Source of the DNA: Stenotrophomonas sp. UBA7346
GTDB lineage: Bacteria > Pseudomonadota > Gammaproteobacteria > Xanthomonadales > Xanthomonadaceae
Assembly: GCA_002471015.1 (NCBI GenBank)
Contig: DKPB01000029.1
Span: 71,665-135,664, forward strand
Length of the DNA stretch: 64,000 bases
Reading direction: 5' to 3'
Shown here one piece after another: positions 51,958 through 61,357 of the stretch. The translations under genes were made by a program, and so were the position numbers. How positions within the stretch are numbered: position 1 is the first letter of the stretch; every line of letters starts with the position of its first letter. The notes below the pieces were generated by a model. That model worked only from the letters and a program-made list of their open reading frames with translations, was not told where the DNA came from and ran no database searches.

Positions 51958-53810
51958 GTGCGGCCATCACCCGCGGCCAGCAGCTGATCGCACCGGCGGC
52001 GGTGAAGCTCGACGGTGTGTTCGGGCAGATGCTCGCCGCCAACCGCAGCGGCCGCCTCAGCCACTTCATCGTCGATGAAGCCAGCCCCTCGATCAGCATC
52101 TTCGGCCAGGCACACAAGCAGCAGAACCAGGAAGGCGACTGGTATGGCGAACACGCGGGCAAGTGGCTGTCGGCCACCGCGCGCGCAGTCGCGCAGGGCG
52201 GCCAGCCCGAACTGGAAGCCAACCTGCGCCGCGTCGCCGATTGGCTGATCAGCCAGCAGGACGAGGACGGCTATCTCGGCAACTATGCCGCCGACCGCCG
52301 CTTCACCGTGCCGCAGCCGCCCAAGCCCGAGAGCTGGAACGGTGAGCCGGCACTGCGCACCTGGGACATCTGGACCCACAGCTACCTGATCCTCGGCTTC
52401 CTCGAAACCTGGCGTGCGCTGGGCGATGACAGCTACCTGCAGGCCGCGCGGCGCATCGCCGACCTGTGCTGGCAGGCGCTGGAATCAGGCATCGACATCA
52501 CCACGCTGGGCAACCACCACGGCATGTCGGCGACGGTGCTGCTGGACCCGGCCGCCGACCTCTACCTGGTCACCGGCGAGCCGCGTTATCTGGCCTTGGC
52601 CGAGAAGATCCTGCAGCAGGCCAACGCCAACCCGCGCCTGGCCCTGCTCGACAAGGGCATCGCCAACGAAGATGCCGCCTTCATCGCCACCGGCAAGGCC
52701 TACCAGCTGTCGTGGAACCTTGTGGGTCTGGCCAAGCTGTACAAGGCCACCGGCAAGGCCGATTACAAGCTGGCCATCGACAACCTGTGGAACAACATCC
52801 GCGAGCAGCACCTGACCCTGGGCGGCGGCCCGTGGGGCGGTGTGGCCCATCGCTCGCGCGAGGTGTTCAATGCCCCGCGCACCTTCTTCCCGCAGGCCTA
52901 TGTGGAAACCTGTTCGGTGCTGGCATGGATGCAGCTCAACCGCGAGCTGCTGGCCATCAGCGGCCACGCGCGTTATGCCGACGAGCTGGAACGCACCGCC
53001 TACAACGACCTGCTTGCGGCGATGGCACCGAACGGCGAGGACTGGTGTTACTACACCTTCCCCAACGGCAAGCGCGTCCATACGACGTATTGGCGTTGCT
53101 GCAAGTCGTCCGGCGCGATGGCGGTGGAAGAGCTGCCGCAGGTCGCCTATGGCGTTGCCGCCGATGGTGGCCTGCGGGTGAACCTCTACGGCGCCGGTGA
53201 AGCCACGCTTCATCACGCTGAAGCCGGCACGGTGGTGCTGCAGCAGCAGACCCGCTATCCGTTCAACGGCGATATCAGCCTGCGGGTGATGCCCGAGCAC
53301 AGCGCCAGCTTCGGCATCGGCCTGCGCATCCCGGCCTGGGCCGAGGATGCCCACATCCAGGTCAATGGCGTCAACGTGCCGGTGCAGGTTGGTGCGGACG
53401 GTTACGTGCAGCTGCAACGCCAGTGGCAGGCCGGCGATCTGGTCAGCGTGCAGCTGCCGATGCAGCCGCAGCTGCACCGCGCCGCCAACATCAACGTGCA
53501 GGAATCGCGCGCGCCGGATGGCTCGCCGGTGGCGCAGGAAGTGCTGCGCTGGGAATACGTCGGCTTGAGCTACGGCCCACTGGTCTATGCAACCACGCTG
53601 ATCGATGGCTTCAAGACCGATGAAACCGTGAAGCTGCCGGAAGGGGATCCCTCGCGCTGGCTGCAGGTAGGCCAGGACGAAGGTGAAGGCGCGCCGGTGA
53701 CGATGCAGCTGGAATGCCGCGCGCCGCTGGTGTTCGAGCCCTATTACCGCTGCGGTGGCCGCGAACACGACGTCTGGCGCCTGAGCTGGTTGTCGCTGGC
53801 CCCGCACTAA
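51954..53810 (+). CDS. GH127 family glycosidase (beta-L-arabinofuranosidase-like)
   Basis: A 618-residue GH127 (DUF1680) enzyme. The zinc/thiolate site of this family in HypBA1 (E338, C340, C417, C418) is matched by E318, C320 in YVETCSV and C382, C383 in YWRCCKSSG. The (alpha/alpha)6 barrel is followed by beta-sandwich domains. Family members release beta-L-arabinofuranose from glycosides using a Cys nucleophile; beta-furanosides in general are the reasonable guess. No signal peptide is seen, so it acts in the cytoplasm. It overlaps the preceding gene and is probably co-expressed with rbsK. Confidence 0.92.
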   Translation: MSAAITRGQQLIAPAAVKLDGVFGQMLAANRSGRLSHFIVDEASPSISIFGQAHKQQNQEGDWYGEHAGKWLSATARAVAQGGQPELEANLRRVADWLISQQDEDGYLGNYAADRRFTVPQPPKPESWNGEPALRTWDIWTHSYLILGFLETWRALGDDSYLQAARRIADLCWQALESGIDITTLGNHHGMSATVLLDPAADLYLVTGEPRYLALAEKILQQANANPRLALLDKGIANEDAAFIATGKAYQLSWNLVGLAKLYKATGKADYKLAIDNLWNNIREQHLTLGGGPWGGVAHRSREVFNAPRTFFPQAYVETCSVLAWMQLNRELLAISGHARYADELERTAYNDLLAAMAPNGEDWCYYTFPNGKRVHTTYWRCCKSSGAMAVEELPQVAYGVAADGGLRVNLYGAGEATLHHAEAGTVVLQQQTRYPFNGDISLRVMPEHSASFGIGLRIPAWAEDAHIQVNGVNVPVQVGADGYVQLQRQWQAGDLVSVQLPMQPQLHRAANINVQESRAPDGSPVAQEVLRWEYVGLSYGPLVYATTLIDGFKTDETVKLPEGDPSRWLQVGQDEGEGAPVTMQLECRAPLVFEPYYRCGGREHDVWRLSWLSLAPH

Positions 53811-53972
53811 GCCTGTCACCGCTGTCTGTCACCAGAAACTGTGAAGGCAGCGGTGGTTTTGAAGGCGATGACACCGCGATACCTGCTTTTTGTCCTCGCT
53901 GAAAATACCCGCACGATATGTTTCTTCCCATCCACCGGGAGGAAACTGCAATCAAGGATTCGAGTGCAGCCC

Positions 53973-55181
53973 ATGTCAGCAAGCAACAACCCCTCTCCGT
54001 TCGACATCGCCCAGCGCGATGGTGCCCGTGGCCCGCTCAGCGGCGTGCGCGTACTGGACCTGAGCGCCTATATCGCCGGGCCGTATGGCTGCACCCTGCT
54101 GGCCGACCAGGGCGCGGAAGTGATCAAGGTGGAGCCGCCGATCGGCGACAACCTGCGCAAGTACCCGTCCACGCTGGAAGCCGAGAGCCGTGCTTTCCTG
54201 GGCGTGAACCGCTCCAAGCGCGGCGTGGTGCTGGACCTGAAAGAAACCGACCAGCGTGCGGTGCTGATGCGCCTGGTGCGCGAGGCCGACGTGCTGGTGC
54301 ACAACTTCCGCCCCAGCGTGCCGGCACGTCTGGGCATCGATTTCGACAGCCTGAACAAGATCAATCCGCGCCTGGTGTACTGCGCGGTCACCGGTTACGG
54401 CGAGGACGGTCCGCTCAAGGACAAGGCCGGCTACGACCAGGTGCTGCAGACCATGACCGGCATGTGCGCGATGCAGGGCAAGCCCGGCGGCGCGCCGGAG
54501 ATCCTGTACGGCTCGGTGGTCGACTACTACGCCGCCGCGCTGGTGGCGGCCGGTGTGTCCTCGGCATTGTTCGAGCGCGAGCGCAGTGGCGAAGGCCAGT
54601 ACGTCGGCGTGTCACTGCTGCGCAGTGCGTTGACCATGCAGTCGGCACGGATGATCTGGGCCGAAGGCGAGCCGGAAGGCGTGGGCCGTGACATGCGCTC
54701 GGGCGGTGTTACCGGCATCCACCCGACCGCGCAGGGCCATCTCTACATCTCGGCCAATACGCCGCGCTTCTGGCAGGCGTTGTGCGACAAGATCGGCCTG
54801 CCGGCAATGGGCAGCGATCCGCGCTACGACACCGTGCGCAAGCGTGCCGAGCATTCCGACGAGCTGCTGGCCAAGCTGCATGCCGCGCTGGCTGCACGCA
54901 GCGCGCTGGATTGGGAAGCGCTGTTCGGCGAAGAAGTGCCGTGCGCCGCCGCGCGCAAGGTCGAGGACATGTTCGAGCACCCGCAGGTGCTGGCCGAAGA
55001 AATGATCACCACGCTGCAGCACCCCTTGCTGGGCAGCTACCGCGGCATCACCCGCCCCATCGTGTTTGGTCGCACGCCCGGCCCGCAGCCGTTTGCCGCA
55101 CCCTGCAAGGGCGAGCACACCGAGCAGGTGATCGGCATGCTGGACGAACACGCAGCCGTCCCACACCCGGACCAAGCGTGA
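53973..55181 (+). CDS. CaiB/BaiF family CoA transferase
   Basis: A 402-residue family III CoA transferase, which moves CoA between organic acids. Family blocks: GVRVLDLSAYIAGPYGCTLLADQGAEVIKVE, NRSKRGVVLDLK, LVHNFRPSV and the acidic position GSVVDYYAAALVAAG (about residue 184, the acyl-anhydride Asp region). The start is ATG 53973; an in-frame extension to 53841 reads through the promoter gap. A 162-base gap separates it from GH127, and the next gene overlaps it. Substrates are unknown; the CitE-like lyase at the start of the locus may use its product. Confidence 0.92.
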   Translation: MSASNNPSPFDIAQRDGARGPLSGVRVLDLSAYIAGPYGCTLLADQGAEVIKVEPPIGDNLRKYPSTLEAESRAFLGVNRSKRGVVLDLKETDQRAVLMRLVREADVLVHNFRPSVPARLGIDFDSLNKINPRLVYCAVTGYGEDGPLKDKAGYDQVLQTMTGMCAMQGKPGGAPEILYGSVVDYYAAALVAAGVSSALFERERSGEGQYVGVSLLRSALTMQSARMIWAEGEPEGVGRDMRSGGVTGIHPTAQGHLYISANTPRFWQALCDKIGLPAMGSDPRYDTVRKRAEHSDELLAKLHAALAARSALDWEALFGEEVPCAAARKVEDMFEHPQVLAEEMITTLQHPLLGSYRGITRPIVFGRTPGPQPFAAPCKGEHTEQVIGMLDEHAAVPHPDQA

Positions 55182-56224
55182 GCCTGCGCGGACTGCTGCT
55201 GGCAGCGCTGGTGCTGCTGCCGCTGAGCGTTGCCGCGGCAACACCGGTGCCGGTGATCCTGGACACCGACATGGGCAACGATGTCGACGATGTGCTGGCA
55301 ATGGCGTTGCTGCACGCGCTTGAACAGCGCGGGGAAAGCCAGCTGCTCGCGGTGACGCTGAGCAAGGACCACCCCAAGGCGGCACCGTTCGTGGATGCGG
55401 TCAACACCTTCTACGGACGACCGTCGATACCGTTGGGCGTCGTGCGTGATGGCGCCACCACCGACGAGGGCAAGTTCCTCGGCCTGGTGGACCAACGCGC
55501 GCACTATCCCCACCAACTGGCCTCCGGTGCTGACGCCACCGATGCCGTGGCGCTGCTGCGCGCCACCCTGGCCGCGCAACCGGACCAGTCGGTGACCCTG
55601 ATCCAGGTTGGCTTCTTCACCAACTTCGCGCGTTTGTTGCAAAGCGCGCCGGACCGCCATTCCCCGCTGGATGGGCGGGCCCTGGTGGAGCGCAAGGTAA
55701 AACTGTTGAGCGTCATGGCCGGCGCCTTCCAGACCGTCGATGGCCACGACAACCACTACCTTGAATACAACATCATCAAGGACATTCCGGCGGCACAGTT
55801 TCTTGCCCGCCATTGGCCAACCCCCATCCTCTGGAGCGGGTACGAGGTTGGCGTTGCCGCGCCCTACCCGCACGAAAGCATCGAACAGGACTTCAGCGCT
55901 TACCCGCACCACCTGCTCAAGGATGCCTATTACCGCTATCTGCCGCCCCCGCATGACCGCCCCAGCTGGGACCTGACATCGGTGTTGGCCGCAGTGCACC
56001 CGCAGCGCCACTATTTCGACCTGTCACCGCCAGGACGGGTGGAGGTGGAGGCAGATGGCTTCACCCGCTTCCGCCAGGACAAGGCTGGGCGTGACCGCTT
56101 CCTGATCCTGGATGCCGGCAACGCGCCGCGTGTTGTCGAAGCACTGCGACTGCTGGTTTCGCAGCCACCGATGCGGGCATTGCCCGATCCAGCCACAGCG
56201 CCGGAACCGCGCGACCAGCGATAG
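55178..56224 (+). CDS. Exported nucleoside hydrolase (IUNH family)
   Basis: A 348-residue nucleoside hydrolase, cleaving N-ribosidic bonds to ribose and base. The calcium/ribose motif is VILDTDMGNDVDDVLAM (D29, D31, D35, D38), after a signal peptide (LRGLLLAALVLLPLSVAAA). A later block, LSVMAGAFQTVDGHDNHYLEYNI, contains the family's conserved His/Asn/Glu. It should act in the periplasm. Translation starts at GTG 55178, overlapping the CaiB stop (GTGA). Together with rbsK it suggests ribose released from ribosides is used. The family also includes DUF1593-like proteins of unknown substrate. Confidence 0.88.
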   Translation: MSLRGLLLAALVLLPLSVAAATPVPVILDTDMGNDVDDVLAMALLHALEQRGESQLLAVTLSKDHPKAAPFVDAVNTFYGRPSIPLGVVRDGATTDEGKFLGLVDQRAHYPHQLASGADATDAVALLRATLAAQPDQSVTLIQVGFFTNFARLLQSAPDRHSPLDGRALVERKVKLLSVMAGAFQTVDGHDNHYLEYNIIKDIPAAQFLARHWPTPILWSGYEVGVAAPYPHESIEQDFSAYPHHLLKDAYYRYLPPPHDRPSWDLTSVLAAVHPQRHYFDLSPPGRVEVEADGFTRFRQDKAGRDRFLILDAGNAPRVVEALRLLVSQPPMRALPDPATAPEPRDQR

Positions 56225-56242
56225 ACATTTCAAGGAACCTAC

Positions 56243-57208
56243 ATGACCCAGACCGCCTCCAAGCTCGCCCAGCTGCGTGACCTGTCCGTCGTCGTCGCCG
56301 ATACCGGCGATTACGACGCCATCAAGCGCCTGCGCCCGGTCGACTGCACCACCAACCCGACCTTGGTGAAGAAAGCCCTCGACCTGCCGGTCTATACCGG
56401 CCTGATCGAGCGCGAGCTGCAGTGGGGCCGCGCCCAATCCGGTGACAAGCAGGCCATCGCCAATGCCGTGGTCGACCGCCTGACCGTGGGCGTGGGCACG
56501 ATGCTGGCAGAGCTGGTGCCGGGCCGCGTCTCCACCGAGGTGGATGCCGACCAGGCCCACAACACCGAGGCCACCGTGGCCAAGGCGCGCGAGTTCATCG
56601 CCATGTACGAGGCGGCCGGTGTGCCGCGCAGCAAGGTGCTGATCAAGATCGCCGCCACCTGGGCCGGCGTGGAAGCCGCGCGGGTGCTGCAGGCCGAGGG
56701 CATCGACTGCAACCTGACCCTGATCTTCAACCCGACCCAGGCCCTGGCCTGCTCGGAAGCCGGTTCTTTCCTGATCTCGCCGTTTGTTGGCCGCATCCTG
56801 GACTGGTACGTGGCCAACGGCCAGACCCCGGCCAGCATTGACGAAGACCCGGGCGTGGTGTTCGTGCGCGGCGTGTTTGCCGAGTTCAAGCGCCGTGGTT
56901 CCAGCACGGTGGTGATGGGCGCCTCGTTCCGCTCGACCGCGCAGATCGAAGCGCTGGCTGGTTGCGACCGTTTGACGATCTCGCCGGACCTGCTGGAGAA
57001 GCTGGACGCGGACTTCGGCGAGCTGCCGCGCAAGCTGGTTGCGGGTGCTGCTGAAGCGGTGAACGTCGCTGCGATTGATGAAGCGACGTTCGATGCGGAT
57101 ATGGCGGCTGATCCGATGGCTACGGAGAAGCTGGCTACTGGTATTGAGGCGTTTGCGAAGGATCTGCAGGTTTTGCGCCAGCGAATTGCTGATGAGTTGG
57201 GCGGCTGA
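56243..57208 (+). CDS. tal: Transaldolase
   Basis: A 321-residue TalB-type transaldolase of the non-oxidative pentose phosphate pathway (sedoheptulose 7-phosphate + glyceraldehyde 3-phosphate to erythrose 4-phosphate + fructose 6-phosphate). The Schiff-base Lys is in SKVLIKIAATWAGVEAAR, and DCTTNPTLVKKAL near the N-terminus is diagnostic. It is 18 bases after the nucleoside hydrolase with AAGGAAC upstream. It may be the housekeeping copy, but it also completes ribose catabolism here. Confidence 0.96.
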   Translation: MTQTASKLAQLRDLSVVVADTGDYDAIKRLRPVDCTTNPTLVKKALDLPVYTGLIERELQWGRAQSGDKQAIANAVVDRLTVGVGTMLAELVPGRVSTEVDADQAHNTEATVAKAREFIAMYEAAGVPRSKVLIKIAATWAGVEAARVLQAEGIDCNLTLIFNPTQALACSEAGSFLISPFVGRILDWYVANGQTPASIDEDPGVVFVRGVFAEFKRRGSSTVVMGASFRSTAQIEALAGCDRLTISPDLLEKLDADFGELPRKLVAGAAEAVNVAAIDEATFDADMAADPMATEKLATGIEAFAKDLQVLRQRIADELGG

Positions 57209-57224
57209 CAGCCAAAGCAATGCC

Positions 57225-57361
57225 TGACCACTCCCTTCTCCCTGCGGGAGAAGGTGCCCCGAAGGGGCGGATGAGGGTAAGTGCAAAGCCTAGAGACAAT
57301 TGGCTGCAAGAGGCTTCGCCCCTTATCCCTCACCCCAACCCCTCTCCCGCAGGGAGAGGGG
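57225..57361. repeat. G/C-rich hairpins between tal and the aldehyde dehydrogenase gene
   Basis: Two hairpin blocks lie here: CCCTTCTCCCTGCGGGAGAAGG at about 57232-57253 and CCCCTCTCCCGCAGGGAGAGGGG at about 57340-57362, followed by CTTT. They separate two convergent genes. The 243-base gap has no gene. Confidence 0.75.
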
Positions 57362-57451
57362 CTTTCAGAAGCTTTTCGACACCCGGCTCCCTCTCCCTCG
57401 TGCCGGGGTCACCGCAGCCGGTCCCCTGTGCCTGGTTGCGGCTTTTCTCCC

Positions 57452-58867
57452 TCAGCGCGAAATCATCTCGATGAACCGCGCTACCCGCTTGTACGGCGGC
57501 CGCAGCAGATCACTGCCGGCCCGGCGGGTCTGCCACAGCACCGGCAAACGCTTGCTCATCGCATCAAAGCCGGCCTTGCCGTGATACGCGCCCATGCCGC
57601 TTGCCCCAACACCGCCAAACGGCAGGCCGTTGATCGCGAAGTGCAGCAAGGTGTCGTTGACAGTGACACCGCCCGCAATGGTCTGGCCGACGATCTTCTC
57701 CACCGTCACCTTGTCATGGCTGAAGGGATACAGGGCCAAGGGCCGGTCGCGGCCATTGATGGTGGCGATGGCCTCGTCCAGTGAGCGATAGCTGCGGATC
57801 GGCAGGATCGGCCCGAAGATTTCGTCCTGCATCACTGTCGCATCATCGCCCGGTTGCAGGATCAACGTCGGTGGGAACAAGCGCTCGCGCCGTGACCGCT
57901 CCGCATCGATATCGGCCAACGGCAACACCTGCAGGCCACGCGCACGCGCGTCATCCACATAACCCTGCAGGCGTTGGTACTGGCCCTCGTTGATGATACG
58001 GCTGTAATCGCTGGCATCAGCGAAGTCGCCGTAACGCAGCTGCACCTGCGCACGCAGCGCGGCGACCAGCGCATCCACCCGCGCTTCGTCAATCAACACA
58101 TAATCCGGCGCGATGCAGGTCTGGCCGGCGTTGAACCACTTGCCGGTCGCCAGCCGTGCGGCCGCGCCATCCACCGGATAGTCCGCTGCCACCAAGGCCG
58201 GTGACTTGCCACCGAGTTCCAGGGTCAAGGGGGTCAGATGCTGCGCGGCGGCCGCCATCACCTTGCGGCCAATCGCGGTGGAGCCGGTGAACACCAGATG
58301 GTCGAACGGCAGGCCGGAGAACGCCGAGGCCACGCTGGCATCGCCCTGCACCACCGCCACCCGGTCGCCCGGGAATACCTCGGCCAACAAGGACTGCAGG
58401 AAGGCAGAACTGTTCGGCGTGTGCTCGGACGGTTTGAGCATCACGTGGTTGCCAGCGGCAATCGCCGTCGCCAATGGCACCAGCGCCAGATTGACCGGGT
58501 AATTCCATGGCGAGATCACCCCGACCACACCCACCGGCACCGGCCGCACCTGCGCCCGCGCCGGCCAGAACCGCCAGCCCACACCGATCCGCTCCGGCTT
58601 CATCCAGCCACGCAGGTGCGAGAGCAGATGATCGATCTCACCAGTGACAGTCATGCCATCGGCAATCACCGATTCGTGTTTGGAGCGATGGCCGAAATCA
58701 GCAGCGATCGCCTCGGTCATTTCCGGAATGCGCGCCTTGAACGCGGCACGCAGGCGGCGCAGGTCATCGCGGCGTTGCGGGTAGTCCGGCTTGCGCTGTT
58801 GCCAGGTCTCACGCAGTTGCGTCAGGCGCTGCTGCAGCGTGTTTGAACCATCGGTCTGTGGATCCAT
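57452..58867 (-). CDS. calB: Coniferyl aldehyde dehydrogenase
   Basis: A 471-residue aldehyde dehydrogenase of the coniferyl-aldehyde (CalB) group, oxidising aromatic aldehydes to acids with NAD(P)+. The NAD fold has VVGVISPWNYPVNLALVPLA, FTGSTAIGRKVM, the general base LELGGKSPAL and the catalytic Cys in FNAGQTCIAPDYV. The C-terminal hydrophobic tail (LLRPPYKRVARFIEMISR) is typical of this group. GGGGAGG precedes the ATG. It stands alone. A general ALDH3-type role is possible; the aromatic substrate rests on family resemblance. Confidence 0.88.
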   Translation of the reverse strand: MDPQTDGSNTLQQRLTQLRETWQQRKPDYPQRRDDLRRLRAAFKARIPEMTEAIAADFGHRSKHESVIADGMTVTGEIDHLLSHLRGWMKPERIGVGWRFWPARAQVRPVPVGVVGVISPWNYPVNLALVPLATAIAAGNHVMLKPSEHTPNSSAFLQSLLAEVFPGDRVAVVQGDASVASAFSGLPFDHLVFTGSTAIGRKVMAAAAQHLTPLTLELGGKSPALVAADYPVDGAAARLATGKWFNAGQTCIAPDYVLIDEARVDALVAALRAQVQLRYGDFADASDYSRIINEGQYQRLQGYVDDARARGLQVLPLADIDAERSRRERLFPPTLILQPGDDATVMQDEIFGPILPIRSYRSLDEAIATINGRDRPLALYPFSHDKVTVEKIVGQTIAGGVTVNDTLLHFAINGLPFGGVGASGMGAYHGKAGFDAMSKRLPVLWQTRRAGSDLLRPPYKRVARFIEMISR

Positions 58868-59169
58868 GGTGCCTCCCCAAGATCAGCGGCCACTGTAAAC
58901 CCGTGTGTGTTGAGGAGTGAAGGGTTGTTTGCGAGGCAGGCGTGATGTGCTGCGCAAAGCCGGGAGTGAAGGCGGTGGAGCTACCCCAAGATCCGTCCCC
59001 TGCGTTTTGCGCCAGGGAGGGATCAAAGGGCGTGACCTGCCAGCCCCCCGTGCACGCCGCTTTTGCCCCCCGTGCGCAAGGCGCAAGGGCGGAGGGAGAA
59101 GCGATGCTGTTCGCAAAGAAAGGCCGCCCCTTTTGGGGGCGGCCTTTGCATTACGCATTGCTCAAGCAA
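58868..59169. other. Intergenic gap upstream of calB, with the actP terminator
   Basis: No gene is seen in 302 bases. It contains the calB ribosome site, fragments of the G/C-rich repeat family (near 58985-59100) and a terminator at 59119-59147. Confidence 0.55.
59119..59147 (-). terminator. Terminator of the actP operon
   Basis: A perfect 12-bp stem (59136-59147 with 59119-59130) ends in CTTTGCG on the minus strand, about 20 bases beyond the actP stop. Confidence 0.75.
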
Positions 59170-60891
59170 TCAGTGCGACGAGGCCTTGCTCGCACCAATG
59201 CCGGTTTCCGCACGTACCTGCTGTGCCGGGTAGGCGGCACGCTCGGCCTGTGCGTTCCTGCTCTTGTCGGTGATCGAGAAGAACCAGATGGCGACGAAGG
59301 CAATCGTCATCGAGAACAGCGCCGGGCTGGTGTACGGGAACGGCGCGCTGCCAGCCGGGTTGCCCAGCGTGTCCACCCATACCGACGGCGACAGCAGGGT
59401 CAGGATCAGCGACGAGGCCAGGCCCAACGAACCGCCAATCACCGCACCGCGGGTGGTACAGTCCTTCCACAGCAGCGACAGGATCAGCACCGGGAAGTTG
59501 GCTGAGGCCGCGATGGCGAAGGCCAGCGACACCATGAAGGCCACGTTCTGCTTCTCGAACACGATACCCAGCAGCACTGCGATCACGCCCAATGCCAAGG
59601 TGGTGATGCGCGACACACGCAGTTCCGAGCCCGGCGGCGGATTGCCCTGCTTGAAGACGGTGGCATACAGGTCATGCGACACCGCCGATGCACCGGACAG
59701 CGTCAGGCCTGCCACCACGGCCAGGATGGTGGCGAAGGCCACGGCCGAGATGAAGCCCATGAACAGGTTGCCGCCGACGGCTTTGCCGACAAGCACCGCG
59801 GCCATGTTTGGGCCGCCCTGGATGGTGCCGGTGACCGGGTCCGCATACTCCGGATTGGTCAGCACCAGCGCGATCGCACCGAAGCCGATGATGAAGATCA
59901 GGATGTAGAAGTAGCCGATCCAGGTGGTTGCCCAGAGCACCGACTTGCGTGCCTGCTTTGCATCGGGAACGGTGAAGAAACGCATCAGGATATGCGGCAG
60001 GCCAGCGGTACCGAACATCAGTGCCATGCCGAACGAGATCGCCGAGATCGGGTCCTTGACGAAGCCACCTGGCCCCATGATCGCCAGGCCGGTACTTGCT
60101 GCTTCCTCCGCACTCTTGCCGCTGTTGGCCGCGATCTGGGTCTTGACCCGCACCGCCTCGCTGAACAGCGCCTCGAAGCTGAAGTTGAAGTGCCACATCA
60201 CCATCAAGGCCATGAAGGTGACGCCGAACAGCAGCAGGCAGGCCTTGATGATCTGCACCCAGGTGGTGGCGGTCATGCCACCAAACAGCACGTAGACCAT
60301 CATCAACACGCCGACCAGCGCCACCGCCACCCAGTAATCCAGGCCGAACAGCAGCTTGATCAGCGCACCAGCACCAACCATCTGCGCGATCAGGTAGAAC
60401 AGCACCACCACCAGCGTGCCCGAGGCCGCGAACATGCGGATCGGCTTCTGCTGGAAACGGTAGCCGGCGACGTCGGCAAAGGTGAAGCGGCCAAGATTAC
60501 GCAGGCGCTCGGCCATCAGGAAGGTGAGGATGGGCCAACCCACCAGGAAGCCCAGTGCGTAGATCAGGCCGTCGTAACCATTGGTCATCACCGCCGCGGT
60601 GATACCCAGGAACGAAGCCGCCGACATGTAGTCACCGGCAATGGCCAAGCCGTTCTGGAAGCCGGTGATGCCGCCGCCGGCGGTGTAGAAATCGGAAGCC
60701 GACTTGGTGCGGCCGGCCGCCCACTTGGTGATACCCAGGGTAGCCAACACGAAGGTCGCGAACATGATGATCGCGGTCCAGTTGGTGGGCTGGCGCACGG
60801 TCTGGCCTATATCGCCACCGGCGGCCAGGGCCGCACCGCTGGCCAGCAGCAGACCGAGCATGGCGCCCGAACGCAACAGCGAATGGTTCAT
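59170..60891 (-). CDS. actP: Cation/acetate symporter
   Basis: A 573-residue SSS-family transporter taking up acetate with sodium. It has an N-terminal signal-like helix (SGAMLGLLLASGAALAAGG), TAGGGITGFQNGLAIAGDYMSAASFLGI, FGGMTATTWVQIIKACLLLFG and about 13 membrane segments, typical of ActP. Its start overlaps the DUF485 gene by four bases, the conserved yjcH-actP pair. With acs on the other side it forms an acetate uptake and activation module. Confidence 0.96.
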   Translation of the reverse strand: MNHSLLRSGAMLGLLLASGAALAAGGDIGQTVRQPTNWTAIIMFATFVLATLGITKWAAGRTKSASDFYTAGGGITGFQNGLAIAGDYMSAASFLGITAAVMTNGYDGLIYALGFLVGWPILTFLMAERLRNLGRFTFADVAGYRFQQKPIRMFAASGTLVVVLFYLIAQMVGAGALIKLLFGLDYWVAVALVGVLMMVYVLFGGMTATTWVQIIKACLLLFGVTFMALMVMWHFNFSFEALFSEAVRVKTQIAANSGKSAEEAASTGLAIMGPGGFVKDPISAISFGMALMFGTAGLPHILMRFFTVPDAKQARKSVLWATTWIGYFYILIFIIGFGAIALVLTNPEYADPVTGTIQGGPNMAAVLVGKAVGGNLFMGFISAVAFATILAVVAGLTLSGASAVSHDLYATVFKQGNPPPGSELRVSRITTLALGVIAVLLGIVFEKQNVAFMVSLAFAIAASANFPVLILSLLWKDCTTRGAVIGGSLGLASSLILTLLSPSVWVDTLGNPAGSAPFPYTSPALFSMTIAFVAIWFFSITDKSRNAQAERAAYPAQQVRAETGIGASKASSH

Positions 60892-61205
60892 CGTGCGTCC
60901 TCCACGATCTGCTGGGTGAGCGCGTCGAATTCCTTGTTGGCGCGACGCACGTAGAAGCCGGTGATGGCGATGGTGAACACCATCAGCCCCAGCGCGATCG
61001 GTATACCGACGGTGGTGATCTTGCCCGGGCCAATAGGCGTGGCCAGGAAGGCCTTGTCGAAGGCGATCAGGCCGATATAGCCGTAATAGGCCAGCAGCAT
61101 GAGGATGGTCAGGGTCCAGCCCAGCTTGTTGCGCGTGCTGCGCAGGCGCTGGTACGCCGGGTTGGAGGCGATCCGCTCAACACGGGGATCGACGGAAGCA
61201 TTCAT
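60888..61205 (-). CDS. DUF485 membrane protein (YjcH)
   Basis: A 105-residue protein with two membrane helices (LGWTLTILMLLAYYGYIGLIAF and VGIPIALGLMVFTIAITGFYV). YjcH-type DUF485 proteins accompany ActP and are thought to support it. TGGAGAAT before the ATG serves as ribosome site. It is the first gene of the actP operon, and its stop overlaps the actP start. Confidence 0.93.
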   Translation of the reverse strand: MNASVDPRVERIASNPAYQRLRSTRNKLGWTLTILMLLAYYGYIGLIAFDKAFLATPIGPGKITTVGIPIALGLMVFTIAITGFYVRRANKEFDALTQQIVEDAR

Positions 61206-61357
61206 CGGGATTCTCCAGGCATTGGGAATGCGAGCGCCATGGCGTGCAGAACACGCCGTGGCGGTGACATGAGTGCTCCCCGTGGGGGTAGGGAGATGCT
61301 GCGTACTGCGACTTCGGGGGCGGCAGCGTGCGCCTTGTGCACATGCTGCCGGATGAC

